A program made the position numbers and the translations under genes. Positions 35,527 to 44,716 of a stretch of 64,000 bases of DNA are shown in pieces. Within the stretch, counting starts at the first letter, position 1. Each line of letters opens with the position of its first letter. The notes under the pieces were generated by a model, which searched no databases, was not told the origin of the DNA, and was given only the letters and a program-made list of their open reading frames with translations. Origin of the DNA: Paenibacillus pinihumi DSM 23905 = JCM 16419 (GTDB lineage: Bacteria; Bacillota; Bacilli; Paenibacillales; Paenibacillaceae); NCBI RefSeq assembly GCF_000422505.1, contig NZ_KE383864.1, positions 1,207,349-1,271,348 of the forward strand, given 5' to 3'.

Positions 35527-36571
35527 GCAAACTCTCCTCTTTGCGGGCTAATTTGGGTATTGTCACGCGTACCTTCGTTCCTCCGCCCGGCTTGCTAATA
35601 ATCTCGGCGTCTCCTCCGAGCCGCTGTGCTCTTTCTCTCATCGTTGATAGCCCGTAAGACCCCCGCTCTACCTGATCCGGCCGGAAACCTGCACCATCAT
35701 CCTGGAGGTTGAGAATGAACTGGCGTTCTGTCTCTGTAATGGTCAAAGTAGCTGTGTCGGCCTCGGCATGCTTAACGATGTTCGCCATCCCCTCCTGGAT
35801 AATCAGAAAAAACTGATGCTCCTTTGCCTCTGACAGCTGCTCTTTAAGTTGCCATTCCAAAACGCCTTGAAGGCCGTTTTGCCGGCAGTAATCCGGAAAC
35901 CACTTGTCGAGAGCTTGTTGTAATGAACGTCCCTCCAGTTCCAAAGGACGGAGCTTGGCAATGAGGCCGCGCATCTGCTTCTGGGCCATTGAAGACATAT
36001 GGATAAGCTGGTTCATGACTTCTCCGGCCCTATCCGGATTTAACTCCAGCAGTTTGGGAAGCGAGGAAGCGGACATATGAATGGCAAATAGCTGCTGACT
36101 GACCGTATCGTGCAAATCACGACCCAGCCGCTTGCGTTCTTCCATTACGGCTGCTTCGACTGAAGCCGCCCCTTGCATCACCTGCTCCTCCCCCACCTGC
36201 TGAATAAGCTGCAGCCTCTCTTCCATCGCAGCAACCATGACATTAAATTCCCGGTAGGCTGAAACGAAGGAGCTTGCCTGATCCTCCGGCAGCCGAACGG
36301 CCAGATTGCCATTAGCCGCCTGCTTGAGCGCCACATGAAGCGTATCGATATGCCTGTGGACACGCTGGGCGGCCCAGTAGCCCGCTCCGATATTCAAAGG
36401 CAAAATAAGCAGGATGGAGATGAGGTGCTGGTCACTGGCCTTGATTGTATCCGGCAGCCAGTAGGGCAGCCCGTTAAAAAGGAACAATGATACTCCCGCT
36501 GTTATGATAAAGAAAAGAATGAGCTCCCATTTGGAGCTCCTCAATAGACGGACAACCACGAATCTTCTCAC
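35513..36571 (-). CDS. liaS: Intramembrane-sensing histidine kinase LiaS
   Basis: 352 aa. Two membrane helices (about residues 15-33 and 49-66) are separated by only about 15 residues, the hallmark of intramembrane-sensing kinases. A HAMP-like linker leads to the HisKA_3 box RKRLGRDLHDTVSQQLFAIH with His154, and the ATPase motifs IIQEGMANIVKHA, DDGAGF and GSYGLSTMRERAQ. It overlaps liaR by 14 bases and liaF by 4. In Bacillus the system responds to cell-wall antibiotics and is held off by LiaF. Confidence 0.94.
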   Translation of the reverse strand: MRRFVVVRLLRSSKWELILFFIITAGVSLFLFNGLPYWLPDTIKASDQHLISILLILPLNIGAGYWAAQRVHRHIDTLHVALKQAANGNLAVRLPEDQASSFVSAYREFNVMVAAMEERLQLIQQVGEEQVMQGAASVEAAVMEERKRLGRDLHDTVSQQLFAIHMSASSLPKLLELNPDRAGEVMNQLIHMSSMAQKQMRGLIAKLRPLELEGRSLQQALDKWFPDYCRQNGLQGVLEWQLKEQLSEAKEHQFFLIIQEGMANIVKHAEADTATLTITETERQFILNLQDDGAGFRPDQVERGSYGLSTMRERAQRLGGDAEIISKPGGGTKVRVTIPKLARKEESLHEPE

Positions 36572-37563
36572 CCCACCTTAGTCGCAGTGACATCTCCGAT
36601 AAAGCTGCTGACGACCAGCCGGATTTTTTTATCACACTCTTCATAAGCTGGACTGTATACATTGCTGCTGCGGAACATGCCGCCGTCTTTACGATCCATT
36701 ACCCGTGTGTCCCCGATAAATGTGCTGGTCACAACATTAATTCCTACATCGTAGTCGTTCGGCAGAAAAATTTTCACATCTCCGATAAACGAGGAAATAT
36801 TCAGCCTCGTCTCCCCATAAGGAATTTGAGCTTTGGTCAGGTCAATTACGGTATCTCCGATGAAATGGGAGATATTCATCGGACGGAGCTCAAAGTAATC
36901 AGAGCCAACGTACACATCTCCGATGAAGCCGGAGCGGTTCTGCGCTCCCGGATCAGAGTTCCACCACTCGGTGCGTCCATGATGCTGATGGTGGTCATGA
37001 TGGTGATATTTTTTATAATTTTTAAATTCTTTTTTGTAATGCTTATACTTTTCTTTGTAAGACTTATAATCATTCTTGTTCGGTTCTTCGTTATAAGGCT
37101 CATAAAACTCCTGCTGCGCGGAAGTATCCGCACCCGGCCTGGTCGGATCAGGATGAAGCGGCGGCGCCGGAGGAATCGGCGAATGCTTCGGATAGGATTG
37201 CCAGTCATCTTTTTCTTCAGGCTTACCATGGCGTTTAGGCTTGAAGATCATTTTCAGTCCAAATAAAATGACGACAACCGGAATCGCATAACGGATCAAA
37301 TCCCCGATTGAGAAATAGTTATAGCCGAAGTTTCTTGAAAGGAAATAAAGGCCGAGTCCAATCATGATAAGTCCCCACCATCCTGAACCGTCACGCTTGA
37401 ACATACCATCGATTCCAATCAGAATTAAAATAACCGGCCAAAAGTTGGAAATGAGATGACCAATTGAAAAGCCGCCCCAGCCGAATTGTCCCATCAAAAG
37501 ATTAAGCCCGACAACAACAATGACAAGTCCCCATAGGAAACGTCTAAAGAAATGACTGTTCAT
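36568..37563 (-). CDS. liaF: LiaF-type membrane inhibitor of the LiaRS system
   Basis: 331 aa. Four membrane helices fill the first 110 residues. A linker follows with a striking run of Lys/Tyr and His residues (NDYKSYKEKYKHYKKEF, then a stretch with nine His in 12 residues). The C-terminal half is the LiaF domain with five repeats of S-x-FIGD (SGFIGDV, SHFIGDT, SSFIGDV, STFIGDT, SSFIGDV) that form a beta-solenoid. First gene of liaFSR. It represses LiaS in the absence of envelope stress in homologues. The His-rich linker is unusual and could bind metal. Confidence 0.93.
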   Translation of the reverse strand: MNSHFFRRFLWGLVIVVVGLNLLMGQFGWGGFSIGHLISNFWPVILILIGIDGMFKRDGSGWWGLIMIGLGLYFLSRNFGYNYFSIGDLIRYAIPVVVILFGLKMIFKPKRHGKPEEKDDWQSYPKHSPIPPAPPLHPDPTRPGADTSAQQEFYEPYNEEPNKNDYKSYKEKYKHYKKEFKNYKKYHHHDHHQHHGRTEWWNSDPGAQNRSGFIGDVYVGSDYFELRPMNISHFIGDTVIDLTKAQIPYGETRLNISSFIGDVKIFLPNDYDVGINVVTSTFIGDTRVMDRKDGGMFRSSNVYSPAYEECDKKIRLVVSSFIGDVTATKVG

Positions 37564-37697
37564 AAGATCTAGCCTCCATATTACTCGACTCTATATTGAT
37601 TACTTGTAGTATAGCCGATAGGATGGCTTGCCTAAAACGGACGCAGGGTTGAAATTGTTCTCCGTCTCCAGACGGAGAAGCTGTAAATCGTATCCTT

Positions 37698-38516
37698 TTA
37701 GCCCTCAACCACGCTCTTGCCAAGCTGCCCTTCCATCATCATCACAGCTTGCCCCGACAGCAGCACCCGCTCTCCCGCAAGCTCTGTACGGATGAATCCG
37801 CCTCTGGAAGAAGCCTGATAACCTGTCAGTACCGGCTTGCGCAGTCTCTTGCTCCAATAAGGTGCGAGCGCACAATGCGATGATCCCGTGACCGGGTCCT
37901 CGTCAACTCCAATCGCCGGAAAGAAAGCCCGTGAGACAAAATCATAACCGCATTCCGGGCTTGCTTTCGCGGTGATGATGACCCCTCTCGTATCCAGACT
38001 TCGCAATAGCAAAAAATCCGGCTGAAGCTCCCGCACCGTCTGCTCACAGTCTACTTCCACAATATAATCCATCCGGTTCCTGCCTGTGTATCGTGGAATC
38101 AACCCAAGCCCCTGAATCAGTGCTTCAGGTGCTTGAGCTGGTATCGGCGCCTCTGCCGGAAAGTCCATCTTTATCCAGCCTTCGGCTTCATCTGAATCTT
38201 GAAACACAGTCAACACTCCGCTTCTTGTATGGAAGACGGCCGGCTTGTCCTTACCAAGCCTTCCTGTATGCCACAGCACGAAAGCTGCCGCAAGTGTGGC
38301 ATGTCCGCACAAATTAACTTCGGAGATTGGCGTAAACCAGCGCAGCACAAACCCGCCTTCTGTCTCTGTAACGAAGGCCGTTTCAGACAAATTTATTTCT
38401 GCAGCCATCTTTTGCATCCACTGTTCATCCGCCTGCTCAAGCAATAGACAGACCGCAGCGGGATTGCCGCAAAAAGCGGCAGAAGTAAACGCATCCACAA
38501 AATAAACCGGAATCAA
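37698..38516 (-). CDS. PhzF-family isomerase/epimerase-like protein
   Basis: 272 aa taken from a TTG at 38516 (MIPVYFVDAFTSAAFCGNPA), since this gives the usual PhzF N-terminus; AAGGGG lies 12 bases upstream and the frame is open to 38654. Family motifs include the catalytic glutamate in INLSETAFVT, LRWFTPISEVNLCGHATLAA and DEDPVTGSSHCALAPYW. Members are diaminopimelate-epimerase-fold isomerases; outside phenazine clusters the substrate is unknown. No phenazine genes are nearby. Confidence 0.88.
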   Translation of the reverse strand: MIPVYFVDAFTSAAFCGNPAAVCLLLEQADEQWMQKMAAEINLSETAFVTETEGGFVLRWFTPISEVNLCGHATLAAAFVLWHTGRLGKDKPAVFHTRSGVLTVFQDSDEAEGWIKMDFPAEAPIPAQAPEALIQGLGLIPRYTGRNRMDYIVEVDCEQTVRELQPDFLLLRSLDTRGVIITAKASPECGYDFVSRAFFPAIGVDEDPVTGSSHCALAPYWSKRLRKPVLTGYQASSRGGFIRTELAGERVLLSGQAVMMMEGQLGKSVVEG

Positions 38517-38601
38517 TGTATATTTCAGCCCCTTTATATTATCTATCAGAAATCCTTTTTTTGGAATGCCTTTCATTATAGAACAGACCTGCCCAAATGA
38601 A

Positions 38602-38631
38602 AAGGGGCCAAGTCCAAAGACTCGGCCCCTT
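38602..38631 (-). terminator. Terminator of the gamma-SASP gene
   Basis: AAGGGGCC and GGCCCCTT with further GAGT/AGTC-type pairing inside, 23 bases after the SASP stop codon on the minus strand. Confidence 0.75.
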
Positions 38632-38653
38632 CCAGTTGCAGGTAAAAACTTCA

Positions 38654-38794
38654 TTATTTATTTACATTCTCAGTAGCTGCATTTGCAGCTGCTTTGTTAG
38701 CAGTGCTTTGTTGTTGATTTGCCTCTTCTGCAAATTCAGCATTATATTGATTGTTGTTTGCGTTGTTCAATTTGTTGTTTTTGTTTTTAGCCAT
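38654..38794 (-). CDS. Gamma-type small acid-soluble spore protein
   Basis: 46 aa, beginning MAKNKNNKLNNANNNQYNAE. It is almost entirely Asn, Gln, Ala, Lys and Glu, and contains YNAEFAEEANQQQ, the counterpart of the EFASETNAQ processing site recognised by germination protease in SspE-type proteins. Gamma SASPs are spore-core amino-acid reserves degraded on germination. GGGAGG lies 10 bases before the ATG, and a terminator follows. It has one repeat of the GPR motif instead of the two usual in Bacillus. Confidence 0.88.
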   Translation of the reverse strand: MAKNKNNKLNNANNNQYNAEFAEEANQQQSTANKAAANAATENVNK

Positions 38795-38804
38795 TATTCA
38801 TTCA

Positions 38805-38841
38805 CCTCCCCTTCCTTAACTAGTATGGAAGGACGGGGAGG
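38805..38841. other. Hairpin overlapping the SASP ribosome-binding site
   Basis: In the minus-strand sense CCTCCCC and TTCC pair with GGAA and GGGGAGG across an 11-base loop, with one 4-base bulge. The 3' arm contains the ribosome-binding site of the SASP gene. On the plus strand the same hairpin is followed by CTTTT, so it could also be a terminator in that direction. Confidence 0.5.
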
Positions 38842-38876
38842 CTTTTATGTAACAACAAAGATACAATATATGGGGA

Positions 38877-39383
38877 TTAGGTCCAATGCTTTAACCGTTC
38901 ACGACTTCGATGAATACGTGCCTTGACTGTTCCAAGCGGTAAATTCATTGCATCTGCAATTTCCTGATCTTTAAACCCGTAATAAAATTTATACAGCATC
39001 ATCGTTCTGGAACGAGGGTCCAGTGCTCCCAAAAGCTCAGAAATTTCCAACATTAGCTCCGCCTCAGTTGGGGAAGATGATGAGGGTTCCTGAGGTTCAA
39101 ACCACCCTGTGGATGACTTGCCATAACGGCGGTTCACATTATAAGCTACATTTGCTGTAATGGTCTTGGCCCACGCGGTCAGCTTGCTCTCTTCTCTGAG
39201 CGTTTCCTGCTTCGACAATATGCGCACCCACGCCTCTTGCACAACATCATGGGTATCCGACTTGTTACGGACCTTGGAATAAGCCACACGCATCATCTGA
39301 TTATACAGTTCGCGCAGCAAAATCTCGTATTGTTCAAGTTCCGTGCCCTTCGGATCATGACTTTGAGACAACCATTTCTTCAT
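38877..39383 (-). CDS. Orphan ECF sigma factor
   Basis: 168 aa. Region 2 reads DTHDVVQEAWVRILSKQETL with KLTAWAKTITANVAYNVNRR, and region 4 DQEIADAMNLPLGTVKARIH. A Ser/Glu-rich linker of about 25 residues joins them. No anti-sigma gene is adjacent: the next gene on the same strand is the gamma SASP 82 bases downstream, and a 3D-domain protein gene lies upstream. Targets unknown. Confidence 0.88.
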   Translation of the reverse strand: MKKWLSQSHDPKGTELEQYEILLRELYNQMMRVAYSKVRNKSDTHDVVQEAWVRILSKQETLREESKLTAWAKTITANVAYNVNRRYGKSSTGWFEPQEPSSSSPTEAELMLEISELLGALDPRSRTMMLYKFYYGFKDQEIADAMNLPLGTVKARIHRSRERLKHWT

Positions 39384-39454
39384 CTCTACCGCCTCACAGC
39401 TGATAACGTTTACAATTCAATATAAATTATACCACAAAAAACCAGAAAAAAAAA

Positions 39455-39499
39455 GAAGATTTGTCGTTATTTGTACGGACTTTTTGAGCGACAATCTTC
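39455..39499. terminator. Hairpin between the 3D protein gene and the sigma gene
   Basis: Arms GAAGATTTGTCG and CGACAATCTTC with one bulge; A/T-rich flanks. It probably ends the 3D-domain transcript on the minus strand (AAAAATCT... T-rich side at 39440-39454). Confidence 0.6.
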
Positions 39500-39539
39500 T
39501 ATAGTTACTTTGACATCGTAATCGTTTCAACCAAACCCG

Positions 39540-40091
39540 TCAACTGGCAAACATCGACTGCGGGATACGCTGCTCTGCTTTTACAACCTTGTTGATCTGC
39601 TGAAGCCAGGCTTCCGTCATTTTTCCATTTCCTTGATGGATAACTAGCACTTCAACGGAACGCTTGCCCCATTCTCTATAAACCTGCTTTATCGTTTCAA
39701 AATAGAGATCGATTTTGTGTCCCTTAATAGCTGATCCGGTATCCGCAACGACTCCATAACCGTAGCCGGGAATATACAAAATGCTGCCTATCGGGAATAC
39801 TTTGGGATCGGCTGCAATGGTGGATACATAATCACGTCTTACTTTGACTCCGCTATAGGTAATGCCGTACTGAGGATGTCCCGGTTTTTTGCCCGTTGAT
39901 TCAACTCCGGCAGTATAACCGGTAGCAACAACCTCAACTGTCTCCACATTGCCATGATCAGGGTTATTGTCATAGGGCAGCAGCTTCCCATCCAATGAAG
40001 CCATCACTTCAGAAGGCTGAACTGTAATGAGCCACGCCGCAAGCAGCAACAGGTGCATACTTTTCAGTGCTCGAATTCTCATGCTTCTCAT
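39540..40091 (-). CDS. Secreted 3D-domain protein (lytic transglycosylase-like fold)
   Basis: 183 aa from the ATG at 40091 (GGGGGGA about 9 bases upstream; the frame is open to 40136). A signal peptide spans about residues 1-32 ([17 protein letters not shown]). The 3D domain follows: [45 protein letters not shown], with the three conserved aspartates in a double-psi barrel like MltA/Sps/YuiC. It likely cleaves or binds peptidoglycan during growth or germination. Confidence 0.88.
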   Translation of the reverse strand: MRSMRIRALKSMHLLLLAAWLITVQPSEVMASLDGKLLPYDNNPDHGNVETVEVVATGYTAGVESTGKKPGHPQYGITYSGVKVRRDYVSTIAADPKVFPIGSILYIPGYGYGVVADTGSAIKGHKIDLYFETIKQVYREWGKRSVEVLVIHQGNGKMTEAWLQQINKVVKAEQRIPQSMFAS

Positions 40092-40151
40092 TCTGGAGAG
40101 TCCCCCCTGTACAGAAGGTTCCCCCCAGAAGAGCACAATTATACCGCCAAA

Positions 40152-42089
40152 TTAAATCTCTTTGTTGGTAATTTCCTTTTGCAACAGCTCGGCCAGTTCG
40201 TCTACCGGTTTGGAACCGATATCCCCTTCGCCCCGTTTGCGGATGGATACGGAGCCGCTATTCGCTTCATTTTCACCGACAATCAGCATATACGGCACCT
40301 TCTCCAGCTGTGCTTCCCGAATTTTGTAGCCAAGCTTCTCATTGCGCAGATCGGTTTCCACACGAATGCCTGCAGCTTGAAGCTTTTCTTCAACTTGCTT
40401 CACATAGTCCACATAAGCAAGCGATACCGGAATGACGCGTGCCTGAACCGGAGACAGCCACAGCGGCAGAGCGCCTGCGAAGTTTTCCAGCAGGAATGCA
40501 GTCATCCGCTCCATCGTGCTGATGATACCGCGGTGAATAACGACCGGACGGTGTTTTTTGCCGTCATCTCCGACATATTCTAATTCAAAACGCTCTGGCA
40601 AAAGGAAATCCAGTTGTGCAGTTGACAGCGTTTCTTCTTTGCCGAGCGCTGTCTTGATCTGTACGTCCAGCTTCGGTCCATAGAACGCGGCTTCGCCTTC
40701 CGCTTCGAAGAACGGCAATCCGAGCTCTTCGACAACCTCGCGAAGCATTCTTTGAGACATTTCCCACATCTCATCATTTTGGAAGTATTTCTCTGTATCC
40801 TTAGGATCACGGTAGGACAGGCGGAAACGGTATTCCTTGATGCCGAAATCCTCATATACTTTGCGGATCAACTGGATTACGCGGGAGAATTCCTCCTTGA
40901 TCTGATCCGGACGGCAGAAGATATGGGCATCATTGAGTGTCATGGCACGCACACGGTGAAGTCCGGTCAGTGCTCCAGACATTTCGTAACGGTGCATCGT
41001 TCCAAGCTCAGCAATACGGATGGGCAGATCCCGGTAGCTGCGCATGTCGCTCTTGTATACCATCATATGGTGTGGACAGTTCATCGGACGAAGCACAAGC
41101 TCCTCATTGTCCATCTCCATTTTAGGGAACATATCCTCGGAGTAGTGCTCCCAGTGACCGGAAATTTTGTACAGTTCGACGTTTGCCAGTACAGGTGTGT
41201 AGACATGGTCGTAGCCGAGTTTTTCCTCCAGATCCACGATGTAGCGCTCCATAGTGCGGCGCAGTTTGGCACCGTTAGGCAGCCAGAGCGGGAGACCTTG
41301 CCCTACTTCGCGGGAGAAGGTAAACATTTTCAGCTCGCGTCCGAGCTTTCTGTGGTCACGCTTCTTTGCTTCCTCCAGGAAATGCAGATGCTCATCGAGC
41401 TGCGCTTTTTTCGGGAAAGCTGTACCGTAAATCCGCTGCAGCATCTTGTTCTTGGAATCGCCTCTCCAGTAAGCGCCGGCAACGCTCAGCAGCTTGAATG
41501 CTTTAATTCGTCCTATGGACGGCAAATGCGGACCGCGGCAGAGATCAAAAAATTCGCCTTGATCATAGATTGTCAGAACCGAAGATTCTGGCAAATCACG
41601 GATCAGTTCCAGCTTAAGCGGGTCCTCCAGCTCTGTATAAATCGCGAGCGCTTCGTCACGGCTGACAATTCTGCGGCGGATATCCAGGTTCTCCTTGGTG
41701 ATTTTGTCCATTTCCTTCTCGATCTTCGCCAGATCATCAGGAGTCAGCGACTGCTCCATATCGATGTCGTAGTAGAAGCCATCTTCAATGACCGGACCGA
41801 TTCCGAGCTTGACGGTCTTCTCTCCGTAGATGCGTTTGATTGCCTGGGCCATCAAGTGAGCGGTGCTGTGGCGGTAAACCTCCAGTCCGTCTTCTGAATC
41901 CAGGGTTACGATCTCAACCTTGCCCTGATCTTCAATTGGTGTATACAGATCAACCACCTTGCCGTTGATTTTCCCGGCAATCGCGTTTTTCTTCAGACCG
42001 GAACTGATGGATGCAGCAACATCCTCAATTGTTGCACCTGCCTCATATTCGCGGACTGCGCCATCGGGCAGTGTAATTTGAATTGACAT
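40152..42089 (-). CDS. thrS: Threonyl-tRNA synthetase
   Basis: 645 aa from the ATG at 42089 (GGGAGG upstream). Domains in order: TGS ([20 protein letters not shown]), editing/second additional domain with the HSTAHLMAQ and [10 protein letters not shown] motifs, class II catalytic core with motif 2 ([20 protein letters not shown]), [10 protein letters not shown], motif 3 ([17 protein letters not shown]), and the anticodon-binding domain ([19 protein letters not shown]). Controlled by the T-box leader directly upstream. Confidence 0.97.
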   Translation of the reverse strand: MSIQITLPDGAVREYEAGATIEDVAASISSGLKKNAIAGKINGKVVDLYTPIEDQGKVEIVTLDSEDGLEVYRHSTAHLMAQAIKRIYGEKTVKLGIGPVIEDGFYYDIDMEQSLTPDDLAKIEKEMDKITKENLDIRRRIVSRDEALAIYTELEDPLKLELIRDLPESSVLTIYDQGEFFDLCRGPHLPSIGRIKAFKLLSVAGAYWRGDSKNKMLQRIYGTAFPKKAQLDEHLHFLEEAKKRDHRKLGRELKMFTFSREVGQGLPLWLPNGAKLRRTMERYIVDLEEKLGYDHVYTPVLANVELYKISGHWEHYSEDMFPKMEMDNEELVLRPMNCPHHMMVYKSDMRSYRDLPIRIAELGTMHRYEMSGALTGLHRVRAMTLNDAHIFCRPDQIKEEFSRVIQLIRKVYEDFGIKEYRFRLSYRDPKDTEKYFQNDEMWEMSQRMLREVVEELGLPFFEAEGEAAFYGPKLDVQIKTALGKEETLSTAQLDFLLPERFELEYVGDDGKKHRPVVIHRGIISTMERMTAFLLENFAGALPLWLSPVQARVIPVSLAYVDYVKQVEEKLQAAGIRVETDLRNEKLGYKIREAQLEKVPYMLIVGENEANSGSVSIRKRGEGDIGSKPVDELAELLQKEITNKEI

Positions 42090-42099
42090 TTTTATAATC

Positions 42100-42456
42100 C
42101 TCCCTGTGTGCAAATGCAAAAAAGCCCCCGCCCCGTAAAGGGACGAGCGCTTGAATACTCTCGTGGTTCCACCCTCATTCGATACAAAAGAACCTTGAAG
42201 CAGCTTTTGTACCCTTGAGCCATCCATTAACGGAGATGAACCGTTACAGCTTACCCACTCTATCCAGGAGCTTCAGCCGTACAGCTACAAAGGGGTAGCG
42301 TTCTGCCGTGTCATCGGGGGGAAATCGCAGCCAAGTTTCCTCTCTCTGAGCCGTGTCTCCGGCAAGCCATGTCTTTGTCCATGCTGTTGCAAGTCTCACA
42401 CTAAAGTGCAGACATTTTATGCTTTAATTATACTTGGCTGCTTTCCATCAAGTCAA
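42100..42456 (-). ncRNA. T-box leader of thrS with its promoter
   Basis: A sigma-A promoter (TTGACT 42451-42456, TATAAT 42427-42432, 18-base spacing) starts a leader of about 320 nt. It contains a long 5' stem I region, the conserved T-box AGGGTGGAACCACGAG (complement at 42160-42175) that pairs with uncharged tRNA, and a terminator (GTCCC/GGGGC type stem with a T-run, 42117-42151). Uncharged tRNA-Thr should favour read-through into thrS. I could not fix the specifier codon by eye. Confidence 0.93.
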
Positions 42457-42466
42457 TAGCGGGATG

Positions 42467-43432
42467 TCAGATTTCACTGCGGTACGGGGCTTCTCCGGTC
42501 ATTGGGCTGGCGGCCGCATCCATTTGCTCAAAGAATCTGCTGCAGTTGCCACAACCGCTGCACACCTGCACCCTGTCCCCGAAAATCGACTCAATCGTAC
42601 GAATGACTTGCTGGTCGGAGCAACGGGTATGAATAAGGATTTGTCTCGGTGAAGCGGCGATCAGGGAACTGACCACCCGATCCTCCACATTCATCTCAGC
42701 CTCCAGCATATCCGCTACAATGCGGTCGGAATGACGATACTCGAGGGGAAGCAGCTGAGAATTGCACAACTGGAACTGGCCGTCATCCATCTGAAAAAGA
42801 TGGACCACACTCGTTTTCGTATCCTGCATCCCGACAAAATACCGAAGCAGCGAAATAAAATCCTGATATTGCTTCTCCATGACATACTCGTCGACCGCGT
42901 ACTCGACGGTTTCTCTAAGTGTATTCCAATAAGCCGAAAGACGGAACGTAATGAATCCATGCACATGAACGGTCTTGTTTAAGGTCAGAAATGCGCTGAT
43001 TTCCTCAGATATTTTGCTATGACGCTTGCGCCAGTCAGCAAGCTGCTCATCACCGATAGACAGCGGCTCACGATGCTCACCGTACAGAAGCTCCCTGCCG
43101 ATACGCTCAATTTTTTGAAGCTCAGCCGCATCCGCATAGCCGGATTCCTTTTGCATCAAGGTGCGCAGGAGCGCAGGCTCCAGCTCATACAAAATGAAGT
43201 CGGCGATGCCTTCGGCCGCCTGGCGGATGACATCGGCTCTTGCCAGCGGCGGCGAGGATATCCCGGGCAGCTCAAAGCAGCTTATACGGCCTTGCCCGGC
43301 ATCAATGTCCCATTTCAAAACATCCGATCCTGCAGCCATATGTAATGGTGCGAAAGCTTCGCTTAAATAACGGGACAGCTTCCAAACCTCCTGCTCATTG
43401 GAGGGCAGCAGGCAAACCGTAAAAAGTTCCAT
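42467..43432 (-). CDS. ytxC: YtxC-like sporulation protein
   Basis: 321 aa from the ATG at 43432 (GGGGAG 9 bases upstream). It matches YtxC, a conserved protein of unknown function encoded upstream of thrS in Bacillus subtilis as here. Motifs: VHVHGFITFRLSAYWNTLRE, VEYAVDEYVMEKQYQDFISL, LRYFVGMQDTK, and a C-terminal CSGCGNCSRFF cysteine cluster that could bind metal. Predicted soluble. Sporulation involvement is by homology only. Confidence 0.9.
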   Translation of the reverse strand: MELFTVCLLPSNEQEVWKLSRYLSEAFAPLHMAAGSDVLKWDIDAGQGRISCFELPGISSPPLARADVIRQAAEGIADFILYELEPALLRTLMQKESGYADAAELQKIERIGRELLYGEHREPLSIGDEQLADWRKRHSKISEEISAFLTLNKTVHVHGFITFRLSAYWNTLRETVEYAVDEYVMEKQYQDFISLLRYFVGMQDTKTSVVHLFQMDDGQFQLCNSQLLPLEYRHSDRIVADMLEAEMNVEDRVVSSLIAASPRQILIHTRCSDQQVIRTIESIFGDRVQVCSGCGNCSRFFEQMDAAASPMTGEAPYRSEI

Positions 43433-43656
43433 ATCCACACACTCCCCTTCTTCATACTTAAGTTTATGTTCCGGGGATGCGGGATATACGATGAAGGATG
43501 TGGCAGCGGGAAGGGAGTTATTGCAATTAACATATTTTTTAAGATAATATAGTTTTTCAAGAGGAAATCAGACAAATTGTAACGCAAATGAGAATCAATC
43601 GATACTGTCCTAAAATTTGAAATTTGAATATAGAAGGAGGACATTAAAGTGAGACT

Positions 43657-43766
43657 GTGATAAATCCAGTAGAAAGCATACCGTCCACAAAGTGTTTGAT
43701 GTGATGAAGCACCGGCTTTGAGAAGTACAGCGAAAGTTTGCTCCATTTAACCAAATAAAGGGTTAG
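43657..43766 (+). pseudogene. Probable decayed N-terminal ORF
   Basis: GTG at 43657 opens INPVESIPSTK; after a one-base shift the next frame continues KVFDVMKHRL, a TGA, then EVQRKFAPFNQIKG and TAG. Thirty-odd codons of protein-like text across a frameshift and stop suggest a gene remnant. GGAGG lies about 17 bases upstream. I do not recognise the family. Confidence 0.3.
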
Positions 43767-43874
43767 TGAGGCATGGATATATTTTATCATATAGATAATG
43801 CCTTATTTTACTTCAAATGTAAAATCGTCAATCGTGACAGCATCCATTAATTTATTTAACCGGAGTGATGGTCT

Positions 43875-44372
43875 ATGTTAATTAGAGTTGCTATTCTTCT
43901 GACTTTATGTAGTATGCTTCTTATCTCTTGTTCGGTTTCTAAGGAGACAATAGAGAGCCAATCTTTACAATACCCAATGTCAGTAAATGTATCTCTCTAT
44001 CGGAGTGACTCGATAAAGCCGCAGCCGGAACTTATAGATGTTATATCGGATGCTAAATTGCTGGAAACTGCGACTAAAGAGATACAAAATGCTGATCCTA
44101 ATGCAACTATTCCTATGGCCGAAAAAATAAATTCAATTTCTTATCTCCAGTTTTCATACAAAACAGAGGGAATCAACACGAGAACGGAAGATTATATGTA
44201 TGTTAGTGATATGAACGGTAACTACTTCATTAAAAGATTCAAAATGATGACGCAATACTCTTTTGACAACTATAATACGAGTGAAAAAGAGTTGCTGTTA
44301 CAAAATATCGGATATAACGATTGGAAGCCTCTTTCTTCGCCATTATTAAATTTAACGAGCCCGGCGAGGTAA
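43875..44372 (+). CDS. Lipoprotein of unknown function
   Basis: 165 aa. Signal sequence with a lipobox LLISC (Cys19) preceded by a hydrophobic stretch, so probably anchored to the outer face of the membrane. The mature part is hydrophilic, with DSIKPQPELIDVISDAKLLE and SYLQFSYKTEGINTRTEDYM, suggestive of a small alpha/beta domain; no enzyme motif. GGAG lies 9 bases before the ATG. AT-rich with a converging remnant gene after it. Not recognised. Confidence 0.75.
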   Translation: MLIRVAILLTLCSMLLISCSVSKETIESQSLQYPMSVNVSLYRSDSIKPQPELIDVISDAKLLETATKEIQNADPNATIPMAEKINSISYLQFSYKTEGINTRTEDYMYVSDMNGNYFIKRFKMMTQYSFDNYNTSEKELLLQNIGYNDWKPLSSPLLNLTSPAR

Positions 44373-44373
44373 A

Positions 44374-44598
44374 TCACAGACTGAAGTATTTACAAGGTTG
44401 ATAGTAAATACAAACCTCTATATAATCGAAACCCTTCTCATAACCAAAAACCTCATATATTTTCAATACATGAAGATTCATTTGTTGTTCTTCGAACTTA
44501 TAAGCGTCCTTCTCAGAAGGTAACCTTAAATAATTTTCAAAATTTACATCAACATTCAGTATTTTTGGTTCGCTTTCATATCGATGATTGGCAGCACT
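44374..44598 (-). pseudogene. Gene remnant, C-terminal fragment of about 74 codons
   Basis: Minus-strand frame from a TAA at 44599-44601 to a TGA at 44374-44376 reads RYESEPKILNVDVNFENYLR, then LPSEKDAYKFEEQQMNLHVL and KIYEVFGYEKGFDYIEVCIY with no start codon before the internal Met in QQMNLH. The amino-acid composition looks like real protein. Probably the tail of a truncated gene. Confidence 0.45.
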
Positions 44599-44646
44599 TT
44601 ATTTTCCTGTAATCAACACCTCTTTGCCTGACATCAGACAAAAAAA

Positions 44647-44673
44647 CTTGTCTATTATTTAATAATAGACAAG
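44647..44673. terminator. mqnC terminator
   Basis: Perfect 13-bp arms CTTGTCTATTATT and AATAATAGACAAG with a one-base centre; on the minus strand it is followed by a T-run (TTTTTTGTC). Confidence 0.8.
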
Positions 44674-44716
44674 CCTTATAGTTACTACCCTGAAAGTCGA
44701 GTATGCCTAGTATTCC

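Noticed and set aside
37698-38516. PhzF-like gene as evidence of phenazine synthesis
   Set aside because: No other phz genes; PhzF-fold proteins are widespread without phenazines.
40752-41897. Long open frame (381 codons) on the plus strand opposite thrS
   Set aside because: It is antisense to the confidently identified thrS, has no ribosome site and reads as low-complexity shadow protein.
43363-43746. 127-codon minus-strand frame overlapping the ytxC start
   Set aside because: No ribosome site, overlaps the well-supported start of ytxC in another frame, and has no family features.
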